A stretch of DNA of 64,000 nt from a bacterium (GTDB lineage Bacteria > Myxococcota_A > Bradymonadia > UBA7976 > UBA1532): the NCBI GenBank assembly GCA_030427205.1, contig JAUHXC010000004.1:1-64000 (forward strand), in the 5' to 3' direction. Positions 36,449 to 45,601 of the stretch are shown here, piece after piece (the first letter of the stretch is position 1; each line of letters opens with the position of its first letter). The notes beneath the pieces were generated by a model that was not told where the DNA came from, searched no databases, and worked only from the letters and a program-made list of their open reading frames with translations. The position numbers were made by a program, and so were the translations under genes.

Positions 36449-37120
36449 ATGTCGGATCCGACGCCGAATCAGCCCGAAGACGTCGAGGCCAACGACACCG
36501 AGGAGCGCCCGGCCGCCGCGCCGGTGGACGACGACGCGCCGACGACCCAGTGGACGGCGGTCGGCGACGATCCGCCCGACGAGGCCGACCCGCTCGCCGA
36601 GGTGATGGCCGAGCGCGACGCGGCGATGGCCGAGGTCGCCGACTGGAAGGCCCGCGCCTACCGCATCTCCGCCGACCTCGACAACGCCCGCAAGCGCTTC
36701 GCCAAGGAGCGCGAGGAGACGCGCAAGTTCGGCATCGAGGGGCTGCTCAAGGACATGCTGCCGATCATCGACAACCTCGAGCGGGCCGTCGAGCACGCCG
36801 AGAAGGGCTCCGACGGCCTCACCGACGGGGTCAAGATGGTGCTGCGGCAGTTCAATACGACGCTGAAGACCAAAGGCGCCGAGCCCTTCGACGCCCTCGG
36901 CCAGCCGTTCGATCCGCAGGTGCACGAGGCGATGACCGAGATGCCCACCGCCGACTACCCGCCGGGGCACGTCGCCAGCGTCTTCCAGCGCGGCTGGCGC
37001 CTCAACGGGCGCCTGGTGCGGCCGGCGATGGTCGTGGTGGCCAAGGCCCCGCCGCCCGCCGCCCCAGAGGCCGCCGAGCAGGCCGCGGCAGAGCCCACCG
37101 AAGAGGGCGAGGGGACCTGA
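36449..37120 (+). CDS. grpE: Nucleotide exchange factor GrpE
   Basis: A 223-residue protein; ATG 36449 follows GGGAGAAAA. The N-terminal 50 residues are acidic and disordered. A long helix follows (ADPLAEVMAERDAAMAEVADW) with YRISADLDNARKRFAKER, which forms the dimer stalk. The beta domain has the GrpE signature: PFDALGQPFDPQVHEAM and ADYPPGHVASVFQRGWRLNGRLVRPAMVVVAK. It exchanges ADP for ATP on DnaK. The short C-terminal extension is Ala/Pro/Glu-rich. It lies between hrcA and dnaK, 53 bases after hrcA, so these two are probably cotranscribed. Confidence 0.92.
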   Translation: MSDPTPNQPEDVEANDTEERPAAAPVDDDAPTTQWTAVGDDPPDEADPLAEVMAERDAAMAEVADWKARAYRISADLDNARKRFAKEREETRKFGIEGLLKDMLPIIDNLERAVEHAEKGSDGLTDGVKMVLRQFNTTLKTKGAEPFDALGQPFDPQVHEAMTEMPTADYPPGHVASVFQRGWRLNGRLVRPAMVVVAKAPPPAAPEAAEQAAAEPTEEGEGT

Positions 37121-37214
37121 GGGCGGGCCCGCCCTCGCCGACTGTATCAAGACCTGTCGAAGTCGACGCGGCAGGGTCGCGTTCGCGCGCCGTTTGATGT
37201 AAGAGAGACCCGTA

Positions 37215-37254
37215 TGGGGGCTCGGCACCGAGCCGGGGTCGCAGGGGCGCCTGC
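37215..37254 (+). promoter_or_regulatory. Dyad and hairpin in the grpE-dnaK gap
   Basis: GGCTCGG-CA-CCGAGCC (37219-37234) is a near-perfect palindrome. It is followed by GCAGG-GGCG-CCTGC (37241-37254), a 5-bp hairpin, just before dnaK at 37273. A further palindrome, GGGCGGGCCCGCCC, sits at 37121 directly after grpE. These could be a repressor site, a terminator or an mRNA thermosensor. The sequence alone does not decide. Confidence 0.4.
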
Positions 37255-37272
37255 GGGGGAGCTTTTCGAGAC

Positions 37273-39090
<1,818 letters not shown>

Positions 39091-39107
39091 CCCGATCGCC
39101 CCGGGGC

Positions 39108-39138
39108 GCATCGGAGGGCTTGCATCTCGGGCCGATGC
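39108..39138 (+). terminator. Hairpin between dnaK and dnaJ
   Basis: GCATCGG (39108-39114) pairs with CCGATGC (39132-39138) across a 17-base loop, 18 bases after the dnaK stop. It could be an attenuator or a processing site between the two chaperone genes; no T-run follows. Confidence 0.35.
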
Positions 39139-39182
39139 GTACATCCTAGCGCCCGACGTCAACGCAGCTTGGGGCCGCCACC

Positions 39183-40316
39183 GTGTCCGAGAAACCGGAT
39201 TATTACGACCTGCTCGGTGTCGACCGCGACGTCGACGCCGACGCGCTCAAGAAGGCCTACCGCAAGCAGGCCCTCCGGTTTCACCCGGACCGCAACCCCG
39301 ACGACCCCGAAGCCGAAGAGCGCTTCAAGCAGGTCAACGAGGCCTACGCGGTGCTCTCGGACGCCGAGAAGCGCCGGCTCTACGACCAGTACGGCCACGA
39401 GGCGCCGGGCGGCTTCGGCGGCAACCCGTTCCAGGGCGGCGGGATCAACCCCGACGACCTGCGCGACATGTTCGGCGGCGACCTCTTCGAACAGCTCTTC
39501 GGCGCGTTCTTCCGCCGCAGCCCCGTGCGCCACGGCCGCGACGTGCAGGTGCCGCTCGAGGTGACCCTCGAACAGGTGGCCGAGGGCGGCGACGCCGAGC
39601 TGATCTTCCACCGCCAGGGCCAGTGCAAGACGTGCAGCGGCAGCGGCAGCCGACCGGGCACCCAGCCCGAGCGCTGCGAGACCTGCGGCGGCCTGGGCCA
39701 GGTGCGGGTGGCGCGCGGCTTCTTGTCGATGGTGCAGAGCTGCCCGACGTGCCGCGGCGACGGGGTGCAGATCACCGACCCCTGCGAGAGCTGCCACGGC
39801 CACGGCATGCTCGACGAAGAGGTCTCGATCACCCTGCCCATCCCGCCGGGCATCGCCACCGGCCACAAGCTGCGCCTCGACGGCGAAGGCCACGCCGGCC
39901 GCCGCGGCGGCATGGGCGGCGACCTCTACGTGGTGGTGCAGGTGGGCGAGCACCCGTTCTTCGAGCGCAGCGGCGACGACCTCGTCTGCGAGGTGCCCAT
40001 CGGCTTCCCCCAGGCGGCGCTCGGCGGCACCATCGAGGTGCCGACCCTCGGCGGCAAGGCCCGGGTCAAGGTGCCGGCGGGCACACAATCGGGCAAGACG
40101 CTGCGCCTGCGCGGCAAGGGTCTGCCCGGCGTGCGTGGCCGGGGCACCGGCGACCAGCTCGTCAAGCTGCAGGTCGAGACGCCCAGCCGGCTGACCGACC
40201 GCCAGAAGGAGCTGCTCGAAGAGTTCGAGCGCATCTCCTTCGAAGAGGCCGGCAAGGAGCCGCCCGAGCCGCGGCGCAAGAGCTTCCTCGACAAGCTCAA
40301 GGAGCTGTTCGATTGA
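39183..40316 (+). CDS. dnaJ: Chaperone DnaJ (Hsp40)
   Basis: A 377-residue type I DnaJ starting at GTG 39183. The J domain (about 5-70) contains [10 protein letters not shown], the HPD motif ([11 protein letters not shown]) and [12 protein letters not shown] Gly/Phe-rich region follows ([12 protein letters not shown]). The zinc domain has all four CxxCxGxG repeats: [24 protein letters not shown] and CESCHGHG. The C-terminal substrate-binding domain ends in [12 protein letters not shown]. It delivers unfolded clients to DnaK and stimulates its ATPase. It lies 92 bases after dnaK. There is no convincing Shine-Dalgarno before the GTG. Confidence 0.93.
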   Translation: MSEKPDYYDLLGVDRDVDADALKKAYRKQALRFHPDRNPDDPEAEERFKQVNEAYAVLSDAEKRRLYDQYGHEAPGGFGGNPFQGGGINPDDLRDMFGGDLFEQLFGAFFRRSPVRHGRDVQVPLEVTLEQVAEGGDAELIFHRQGQCKTCSGSGSRPGTQPERCETCGGLGQVRVARGFLSMVQSCPTCRGDGVQITDPCESCHGHGMLDEEVSITLPIPPGIATGHKLRLDGEGHAGRRGGMGGDLYVVVQVGEHPFFERSGDDLVCEVPIGFPQAALGGTIEVPTLGGKARVKVPAGTQSGKTLRLRGKGLPGVRGRGTGDQLVKLQVETPSRLTDRQKELLEEFERISFEEAGKEPPEPRRKSFLDKLKELFD

Positions 40317-40499
40317 TGCCCCTCGGCTGAGTCGAGACGGTCGACCCGACCGATGGGCGGGGCCGAAGGCCGGGTCGAGTCGAGCAACCGAGACGTCGTC
40401 GCCCGCGCCGAGCGTCTGCCGTGAGCGGGGACCCGGCGCATCCGACATCGCGCCGAGCGCACCTTGCAGTCGCCAACGCCGTATCGGAACCCGGCGCGC

Positions 40500-40531
40500 C
40501 GGACACTCGCGGCCGCTCGTCCCTTATTCCC
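40500..40531 (+). promoter_or_regulatory. Conserved leader/promoter block of Rpn copy A
   Basis: CGGACA (40500-40505), 18 bases, TTATTC (40524-40529), directly before ATG 40532. The same arrangement is found at 18767 and 42260. Confidence 0.4.
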
Positions 40532-40712
40532 ATGGTGAGCCATACCCACGACGCCGTCTTCAAGCGCATCTTCGGCCGGCCCGAGCTGGCGGCCGACCTG
40601 ATGCGCCGCCGCCTGCCGCCCGAGCTGATCGCGGCGCTCGACCTCGATCGCTGCGAGCCGGTCACCGCCGAGTATCTCGACCGCAAGCTGCGCAACCGAC
40701 GGGCCGATCTGG

Positions 40713-40918
40713 ATGCCCTCGTCGAAATTGCCAATACGGCTGCGACGGCCGATCTCGCCGATGCCGGCGTTGCTCGCTGGCGCGAGCGGGCTACGCCCCG
40801 TGGGGCTCGCGGGCTTGCCCGTCCTCGACGTGCCCCTGGCACGCCTTCGTCGTCGCGCCTTGGCCTCGACGACCTCGGCTCGCCGCCCCCGTATCGTCAC
40901 TTCCGCCGCGGACATCGG
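40713..40918. mobile_element. 206-bp hairpin-containing insertion in Rpn copy A
   Basis: Extra DNA defined by comparison with copy C; a GG is present at both junctions. It contains two perfect hairpins: GCTCGC-TGGC-GCGAGC (40772-40787) and GCCCC-GT-GGGGC (40795-40806). It has no transposase and no obvious terminal inverted repeats. A small non-autonomous, REP- or MITE-like element is the best guess; it could also be a recombination footprint. Confidence 0.45.
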
Positions 40919-41508
40919 TCTTCCGCGTGCCGCTCGTCGACCGCGAGGGCGAGGCGTCCGTCTTCATCCTCGTCGAGCATCAGTCGACGCCCGATCCGCT
41001 CATGGCCGTCCGGGTGTTGATCTACGCCGTCGAGACGTCGAGCCGCTTCATCGAGCGCCACCGGGCGAAGACGGGCCGCGCGCCGCGGCGGCTGCCGGCG
41101 GCGATCCCGCTGGTGGTGCATCAGGGCCGCCGGCCGTGGTCGGGCCCCCGCTCGCTGGCCGAGGCCTTCGACCTGTCGCCGGCGCTGCAGGCGGTGCTCG
41201 GCGAACACCTGCCGCGGCTGACGCTGCTCATTGACGATCTGGCCGTGCCTGACGGCGAGCGCGGCGGGCGCACACAGCGGGCGCTGACGGCGGCGGCCCT
41301 GCTGGCGATGCGCGCCGCCCGAACACCCGCGACAGAAGGGCTCGCCGAGCGACTTGCGGCGCTGATCTCGGCGTCGCTCGACGAGCCGGGGCGAGCGGAG
41401 GTGGTCGCGACGGTTGTCGAGTATTTGTACACTCAGGTCGATCAGTTCTCGCCGTCGCGGTTGCTCGAGACGATCGACGCGACCGACGCAGAGACCAAGG
41501 AGGTGTTG

Positions 41509-41730
41509 ATGACCGTCGCCGATCGTTTGCGCGCCGAGGGCCGGGCCGAAGGGCGGGTCGAGGGGCGGGCCGACGCGATCCTGGAGCTCATTCGGCAGCG
41601 CCTCGGCGAGCCGAGCGCGGCGCTGGCCGCGCGGGTCGTCGCAGACGCGGGCGGGGGCACCGGCCCCTGGTTCGAGCGGATCCTCGCAGCGTCCGACCTC
41701 GCCGATCTCGAAGCCGGCTTCTCCGACTGA
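41509..41730 (+). CDS. Predicted internal small Rpn product of copy A (73 aa)
   Basis: ATG 41509 lies five bases after AAGGAGG (41497-41503) in an otherwise disrupted gene, in the frame of the C-terminal part. The product would be MTVADRLRAEGRAEG followed by the ILELIRQRLGEPSAA domain. Expression would depend on a message reading through from upstream. An antitoxin role is inferred from the E. coli Rpn family. Confidence 0.45.
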   Translation: MTVADRLRAEGRAEGRVEGRADAILELIRQRLGEPSAALAARVVADAGGGTGPWFERILAASDLADLEAGFSD

Positions 41731-41775
41731 GTCGAGACGAACGACGCGACCGACGCAGAGACCAAGGAGGTGCTG

Positions 41776-42042
41776 ATGACCGTCGCCGATCGCTTGCGCG
41801 CCGAGGGCCGGCTCGAGGAGCGCGCCGCTGCGATCCTGGAGTTGATCCGTCAGCGCCTGGGTGGGCCGAGCGCGGCGCTGGCCGACGCGATCCTGGAGCT
41901 CATTCGGCAGCGCTTGGGCGAGCCGAGCGCGGCGTTGGCCGCGCGGGTCGTCGCCGGCGCGGGCGAAGGCGTCGGCCCCTGGTTCGAGCGGATCCTTGCG
42001 GCGTCCGATCTCGTCGACCTCGAAGCCCGCCGCTCCGACTGA
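41776..42042 (+). CDS. Freestanding Rpn C-terminal fragment (88 aa), copy B
   Basis: This unit starts right after the copy A stop. It contains only the piece from shortly before the internal ribosome-binding site (AAGGAGG 41764-41770, ATG 41776; GTG 41770 is an alternative) to the stop. It has no nuclease domain at all. The EGR repeat region is short (RAEGRLEERAAA) and the AILELIRQRLG segment is present twice. The frame is fully open and has the best ribosome-binding site of the region. It is either a remnant or a selected stand-alone antitoxin-like protein; the precise retention of the start site favours, but does not prove, the latter. Confidence 0.55.
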   Translation: MTVADRLRAEGRLEERAAAILELIRQRLGGPSAALADAILELIRQRLGEPSAALAARVVAGAGEGVGPWFERILAASDLVDLEARRSD

Positions 42043-42259
42043 CACCCGGGTCGAGCCCGCTCTCGTCGCCGACGAGACCACATGGCAGGTACCCGCTCCC
42101 GGTTCGTGTCGCGCGTTGCCCTTCGCCTATCGTCCCGCCGCATTCAGCAACCGAGAAGTTGCCGCCCGCCTCCCGTGAGCCGGGCCCTCGGCCCTCCGCA
42201 TCCGACATCGCCCCGAGCGCGCGTTGCTGTCGCGAACGCCCTGCCAGAAACCGGCGCGC

Positions 42260-42294
42260 CGGACACTCGCGGCCGCTCGTCCCTTATTCCCATC
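42260..42294 (+). promoter_or_regulatory. Conserved leader/promoter block of Rpn copy C
   Basis: CGGACA (42260-42265), 18 bases, TTATTC (42284-42289), five bases before GTG 42295. It matches the blocks at 18767 and 40500. Confidence 0.4.
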
Positions 42295-43344
42295 GTGAGC
42301 CATACCCACGACGCCGTCTTCAAGCGCATCTTCGGTCGGCCCGAGCTGGCGGCCGACCTGATGCGACGCCGCCTGCCGCCCGAGCTGATCGCGGCGCTCG
42401 ACCTCGATCGCTGCGAGCCGGTCACCGCCGAGTATCTCGACCGCAAGCTGCGCAACCGACGGGCCGATCTGGTCTTCCGCGTGCCGCTCGTCGACCGCGA
42501 GGGCGAGGCGTTCGTCTTCATCCTCGTCGAGCATCAGTCGACGCCCGATCCGCTCATGGCCGTCCGGGTGATGATCTACGCCGTCGAGACGTGGAGCCGC
42601 TACATCGAGCGCCACCGGGCGAAGACGGGCCGCGCGCCGCGGCGGCTGCCTGCGGCGATCCCGCTGGTGGTGCATCAGGGCCGCCGGCCGTGGTCGGGCC
42701 CCCGCTCGCTGGCCGAAGCCTTCGACCTGTCGCCGGAGCTGCAGGCGGTGCTCGGCGAACACCTGCCGCGGCTGACGCTGCTCATCGACGATCTGGCCGT
42801 GCCCGACGGCGAGCGCGGCGGGCGCACGCAGCGGGCGCTGACGGCGGCGGCCCTGCTGGCGATGCGCGCCGCCCGAACGCCCGCGGCCGAGGGTCTCGCC
42901 GAGCGACTTGCGGCGCTGATCTCGGCGTCGCTCGACGAGCCGGGGCGAGCGGAGGTGGTCGCCACGGTTGTCGAGTATTTGTACACTCAGGTCGATCAAT
43001 TCTCGCCGTCGCGGTTGCTCGAGACGATCGATGCGACCGACGCAGAGACCAAGGAGGTGCTGATGACCGTCGCCGATCGCTTGCGCGCCGAGGGCCGGGT
43101 CGAGGGCCGGGCCGAGGGGCGGGTCGAGGGTAGGGCCGAAGGGCGGGTCGAGGGTAGGGCCGAAGGGCGGGTCGAGGGGCGGGCCGACGCGATCCTGGAG
43201 CTCATTCGGCAGCGCTTCGGCGAGCCGAGCGCGGCGTTGGCCGCGCGGGTCGTCGCCGACGCGGGCGAGGGCACGGGCCCCTGGTTCGAGCGGATCCTCG
43301 CCGCGTCCGATCTCGCCGATCTCGAAGCCCGCCTCTCCGACTGA
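42295..43344 (+). CDS. Rpn family recombination-promoting nuclease, copy C (intact)
   Basis: A 349-residue PD-(D/E)XK protein of the Rpn/putative-transposase family. GTG 42295 is chosen because homology with copy A and the 18804 gene starts there; the open frame upstream has no conserved start. Core residues are HDAVFKRIFG, the Asp in RRADLVFRV and FILVEHQSTPD. Then come YAVETWSRYIERHRAKTGR and LTLLIDDLAVPDGERGG. Residues about 262-300 are charged VEGRAEGR repeats from a tandem 12-24-base repeat. The end (ILELIRQRFGEPSAALAARV) is the conserved C-terminal domain. The known function of the family is DNA cleavage promoting RecA-independent recombination and phage defence. An internal start lies at 43063. 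Confidence 0.85.
   Translation: MSHTHDAVFKRIFGRPELAADLMRRRLPPELIAALDLDRCEPVTAEYLDRKLRNRRADLVFRVPLVDREGEAFVFILVEHQSTPDPLMAVRVMIYAVETWSRYIERHRAKTGRAPRRLPAAIPLVVHQGRRPWSGPRSLAEAFDLSPELQAVLGEHLPRLTLLIDDLAVPDGERGGRTQRALTAAALLAMRAARTPAAEGLAERLAALISASLDEPGRAEVVATVVEYLYTQVDQFSPSRLLETIDATDAETKEVLMTVADRLRAEGRVEGRAEGRVEGRAEGRVEGRAEGRVEGRADAILELIRQRFGEPSAALAARVVADAGEGTGPWFERILAASDLADLEARLSD
43063..43344 (+). CDS. Predicted internal small Rpn product of copy C (93 aa)
   Basis: In-frame ATG 43063 five bases after AAGGAGG (43051-43057), within the intact copy C. The product would contain MTVADRLRAEGRVEG, the variable EGR repeats and the C-terminal domain. It is longer than the copy A and B equivalents because the repeat has expanded. 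Confidence 0.5.
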   Translation: MTVADRLRAEGRVEGRAEGRVEGRAEGRVEGRAEGRVEGRADAILELIRQRFGEPSAALAARVVADAGEGTGPWFERILAASDLADLEARLSD

Positions 43345-43373
43345 GGTCATCTGCCTGATCGGCCGGGCGCCGG

Positions 43374-43408
43374 TTGCGCCCGCCGGGACCCCGATCCATC
43401 ATCCCTTC
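43374..43408 (+). promoter_or_regulatory. Putative leaderless promoter of plsC
   Basis: TTGCGC (43374-43379), 17 bases, CATCAT (43397-43402), then six bases to ATG 43409. There is no Shine-Dalgarno. Confidence 0.35.
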
Positions 43409-44113
43409 ATGGCCTCACCCCTACAAATGCTGCGCTGGAGCCGCCTCGTCGTCGGATCGGGCTGGCGCATGGCCGCCGGCAACGTGCTCTGCCGGGTCAA
43501 GGACGACCCGGCCGCCGCCGACCCGTGGCTCGTCTCGACCATCGTGCCCGCGATCTTCCGGACCACCGGCGCCGACTATCGGCCGCCGCCCGTGATCCCC
43601 GACCTGCCCGACGCGCCCTACGTCATCTGCGCCAACCACCAGAGCCACCTCGACGTGCCGGTCTTCACCTACGCTCTGCCGTTGACCATCCGCATGGTGG
43701 CCAAGCCCTCGCTGTTCAAGGTGCCGATCCTCGGCGGCTACATGCGGACGGCGGGCCACCTGATCGCCCGGCGTAAGGCCGAGGTCATCCAGGCCAGTCG
43801 CGAGCTGCTCGATCGGGGCTACAGCGTGGGGTTCTTCCCCGAAGGCACCCGCACCGGCGCCGACGAGCTGGGGCCGTTCAAGGCGGGGGCCTTCCTGCTG
43901 GCCGCCGAGGCGCAGCGGCCGGTCCTGCCGGTGGCCGTCTTCGGCACGGGCGCGGTGCTGCCCAGCGGATCGAATACGCCACAGCCGGGCCCGGTGGGCC
44001 TGCGCATCGGCGCGCCGCTGCCCATCGGCGACGACCCCGAGGCCCTGAGCGCCGCCACCCGTGAAGCGCTCTCGGCGCTGCTCGATCAGGGCCCGCCGCC
44101 CGAGATGTCTTGA
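43409..44113 (+). CDS. plsC: 1-acyl-sn-glycerol-3-phosphate acyltransferase (PlsC family)
   Basis: A 234-residue membrane-associated acyltransferase. Motif I is NHQSHLD (NHx4D, about residue 76), the catalytic His/Asp pair. The glycerol-phosphate binding motif FFPEGTRTG is at about 142, and VLPVAVFGTG supplies motif IV. These are diagnostic of enzymes that acylate lysophosphatidic acid to phosphatidic acid in phospholipid synthesis. The N-terminus is moderately hydrophobic (LVVGSGWRMAAGNVL) but shorter than in two-helix PlsC proteins. It is preceded by the Rpn array and followed by a repeat field, so it appears to be monocistronic. Other acyl acceptors are possible. Confidence 0.88.
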   Translation: MASPLQMLRWSRLVVGSGWRMAAGNVLCRVKDDPAAADPWLVSTIVPAIFRTTGADYRPPPVIPDLPDAPYVICANHQSHLDVPVFTYALPLTIRMVAKPSLFKVPILGGYMRTAGHLIARRKAEVIQASRELLDRGYSVGFFPEGTRTGADELGPFKAGAFLLAAEAQRPVLPVAVFGTGAVLPSGSNTPQPGPVGLRIGAPLPIGDDPEALSAATREALSALLDQGPPPEMS

Positions 44114-44934
44114 TCGGGCAATGCCCGCCGCGCCCGCCGCGGGCGACCGACTACCCCGCGATATGCCCGGTGGGTGATTCCGCGGGGCCCTGTCTGCTCC
44201 AGATACCGACCTGCAGCGGTTCCCGGCGGAGGCGTCTACGCCAGATCTGCCCGGTGACCCGATCTGCGGCCGCCGAATAAATCGGAAATGACCCATCGAG
44301 CGCGTCGGCGGCGCCCCGACCAACGCGGCGAAGACTCATCGACCGCGTCCGACGCCCACCGTTTGACCGGGATCGACGGCATCGGCGTATCTGGGGCGCT
44401 CGACTAAACCGGAGACGACCCGGTGGGCGTCTCCGTAGACGACCGAATGCCGCGACAAGCGCCCATCGAGCGATCTTTTCGCGGGCGAATGCGCCGGGAT
44501 CTGCCCCATGAGCGGCTTCCGATTCGAAAGGGGGTGCTCAGAAACGCGCGGTAGGTGCTCGCCGGTTTAGTCGCCGCGCTGAGATCGCGCCGCCGAGCAT
44601 GTCTGGCGGTAGATCGTGGTTCCAGATTCGAAGGGTGGGTGCCCGCCGACGAAGTCGGTGCCGGTCGGAGATGCTCGGTGGGTCTTCCCCGGGCTGGTCA
44701 CCGCGCCGAGATGGCGCCGCGGGGCATGTCTGGCGGTAGACGGCGACCGCAGATTCGCTCGCTGGGTGCTCGCCGGCGAAGTCGGCGCCGGTCAGATGCA
44801 CCTGGTGGGTGCTCGCCCGACCAGTCACGTCGCCGGGATACGCGGGGTCGGCATGTCTGGCGAAAGTCGACGGGCCGGGATCCACGGGCCGGGTCTCTCC
44901 GGCGATGGTCGGTCGCGCCCGGACCGCCCGGGGA
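44114..44934. repeat. Non-coding field with degenerate 127-bp tandem repeats
   Basis: The motif GCATGTCTGGCGGTAGA (or GCATGTCTGGCGAAAGT) has its ATG at 44599, 44726 and 44853, a spacing of exactly 127 bases twice. Each unit also contains GGTGGGTGCTCGCCGG-like and GAAGTCGGYGCCGGTC-like sequence and CAGATTCG. A shortened older unit can be seen around 44517 (GATTCGAAAGGGGGTGCTC). The stretch 44114-44500 has only weak echoes of these motifs. No gene with a convincing start is present in this ~820-base region. Confidence 0.6.
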
Positions 44935-45453
44935 CTATCGCCGAGGCAAGTCGGCCGCGCTGGCCGCGCGCAGGGTCGAGAAGCCGAGCGCTGCGCAGGC
45001 GTCTCCCGTCGCGCCGCACAGCGCGCCGAGCGCGGACACGAGGCGGGCCTTGCCCGGTGTGCCGCTCGGGGAGAAGTCGACCACCACGACCTGCGGGACA
45101 CCGCCCGCCGCGCCGCCGGCGCCGATGACCGTCATGCTGTGGGCTTTGCGCATGCCGAGGTAGGTGCCGAAGCTCAAGAAGCCGAACGAGGGCTTCTTGC
45201 TCTTGTCGATGTAGCCCTTCGCCGTCTTCTTCGAGTCGAAGTAGCGGCCGCGCGCTTCGGGCCAGCCGGCGCGCCGGGCGGCCTCGCTCACGACGCGGTC
45301 CACATGCGGCCGAGCCGTCGCGGCGTCGGGGCCGCCTTCGATGACGACGATCACCTCGATCGGATCGGCGGACGCGATCGAGGGCGCGCCGACGAGCAGC
45401 GCGGCCAGGGCGAAGAGCGCGGGGGCGAAGAGCGAAGGGATCAGTCGGCGCAT
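44935..45453 (-). CDS. Periplasmic protein of unknown function (binding-protein-like)
   Basis: A 172-residue exported protein; ATG 45453 has GGAGG five bases upstream. The signal peptide runs to about residue 29 (APALFALAALLVGAPSIASA). The mature part has an alpha/beta pattern: IEVIVVIEGGPDAAT, SKKTAKGYIDKSKKPSFGFLSFGTYLGMR, MTVIGAGGAAGG and VVVVDFSPSG. The KPSFGFLSFGTYLGMRK element is reminiscent of PhnD-type periplasmic substrate-binding proteins. It is much shorter than those, so it may be a single lobe or an unrelated fold. No transporter genes are adjacent. The C-terminus runs into the 127-bp repeat field. Confidence 0.7.
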   Translation of the reverse strand: MRRLIPSLFAPALFALAALLVGAPSIASADPIEVIVVIEGGPDAATARPHVDRVVSEAARRAGWPEARGRYFDSKKTAKGYIDKSKKPSFGFLSFGTYLGMRKAHSMTVIGAGGAAGGVPQVVVVDFSPSGTPGKARLVSALGALCGATGDACAALGFSTLRAASAADLPRR

Positions 45454-45601
45454 GGTGTCCTCCAATGGGTGCCGGCGACAGGGTGGACCCGCCGCCGGCT
45501 CGACCGCAAGCGGTTCAGGTTGACGTGCGTGACCCGATCCCGTGTGATGACGCCGGGGCAACCAGACGCACGGGCACCGCCCGCGGGATCGAGCGACGAC
45601 C

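Larger units (their letters stand above)
40532..41730 (+). pseudogene. Rpn family nuclease, copy A, disrupted by a 206-bp insertion
   Basis: The first 61 residues (from ATG 40532 or GTG 40535) match copy C residue for residue up to RNRRADL. At that point 40713-40918 carries extra DNA that is absent from copy C, and the original reading resumes at 40919 in another frame (VPLVDREGEA, ILVEHQSTPD). The inserted 206 bases are not a multiple of three. The interruption falls between the catalytic Asp and the E-x-Q element of the PD-(D/E)XK core, so no active nuclease can be made. The region downstream, including the internal start at 41509, is open and intact. Confidence 0.85.
40370..43344 (+). repeat. 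Degenerate tandem array of Rpn genes
   Basis: Three tandem units of the same gene: a disrupted copy (40532-41730), a C-terminal fragment (41732-42042) and an intact copy (42295-43344). The homology includes ~130-170 bases upstream of the two full starts, with CATCCGACATCGCSCCGAGCGC and the CGGACACTCGCGGCCGCTC block. Within the fragment a ~60-base segment coding AILELIRQRLG-x-PSAALA is itself duplicated. Confidence 0.85.

Noticed and set aside
42082-42294. N-terminal extension of Rpn copy C
   Set aside because: It has no counterpart in the 18804 protein. Homology of all copies begins at the chosen start, and the upstream part contains the promoter-like block.
43080-43195. CRISPR-like repeat in the EGR-coding region
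   Set aside because: The repeats are contiguous, in-frame 12-24-base units inside a coding sequence without spacers.
44538-45163. Overlapping open frames in the 127-bp repeat field
   Set aside because: No ribosome-binding sites, Arg/Pro/Ala-rich shadow composition, and periodicity explained by DNA repeats.
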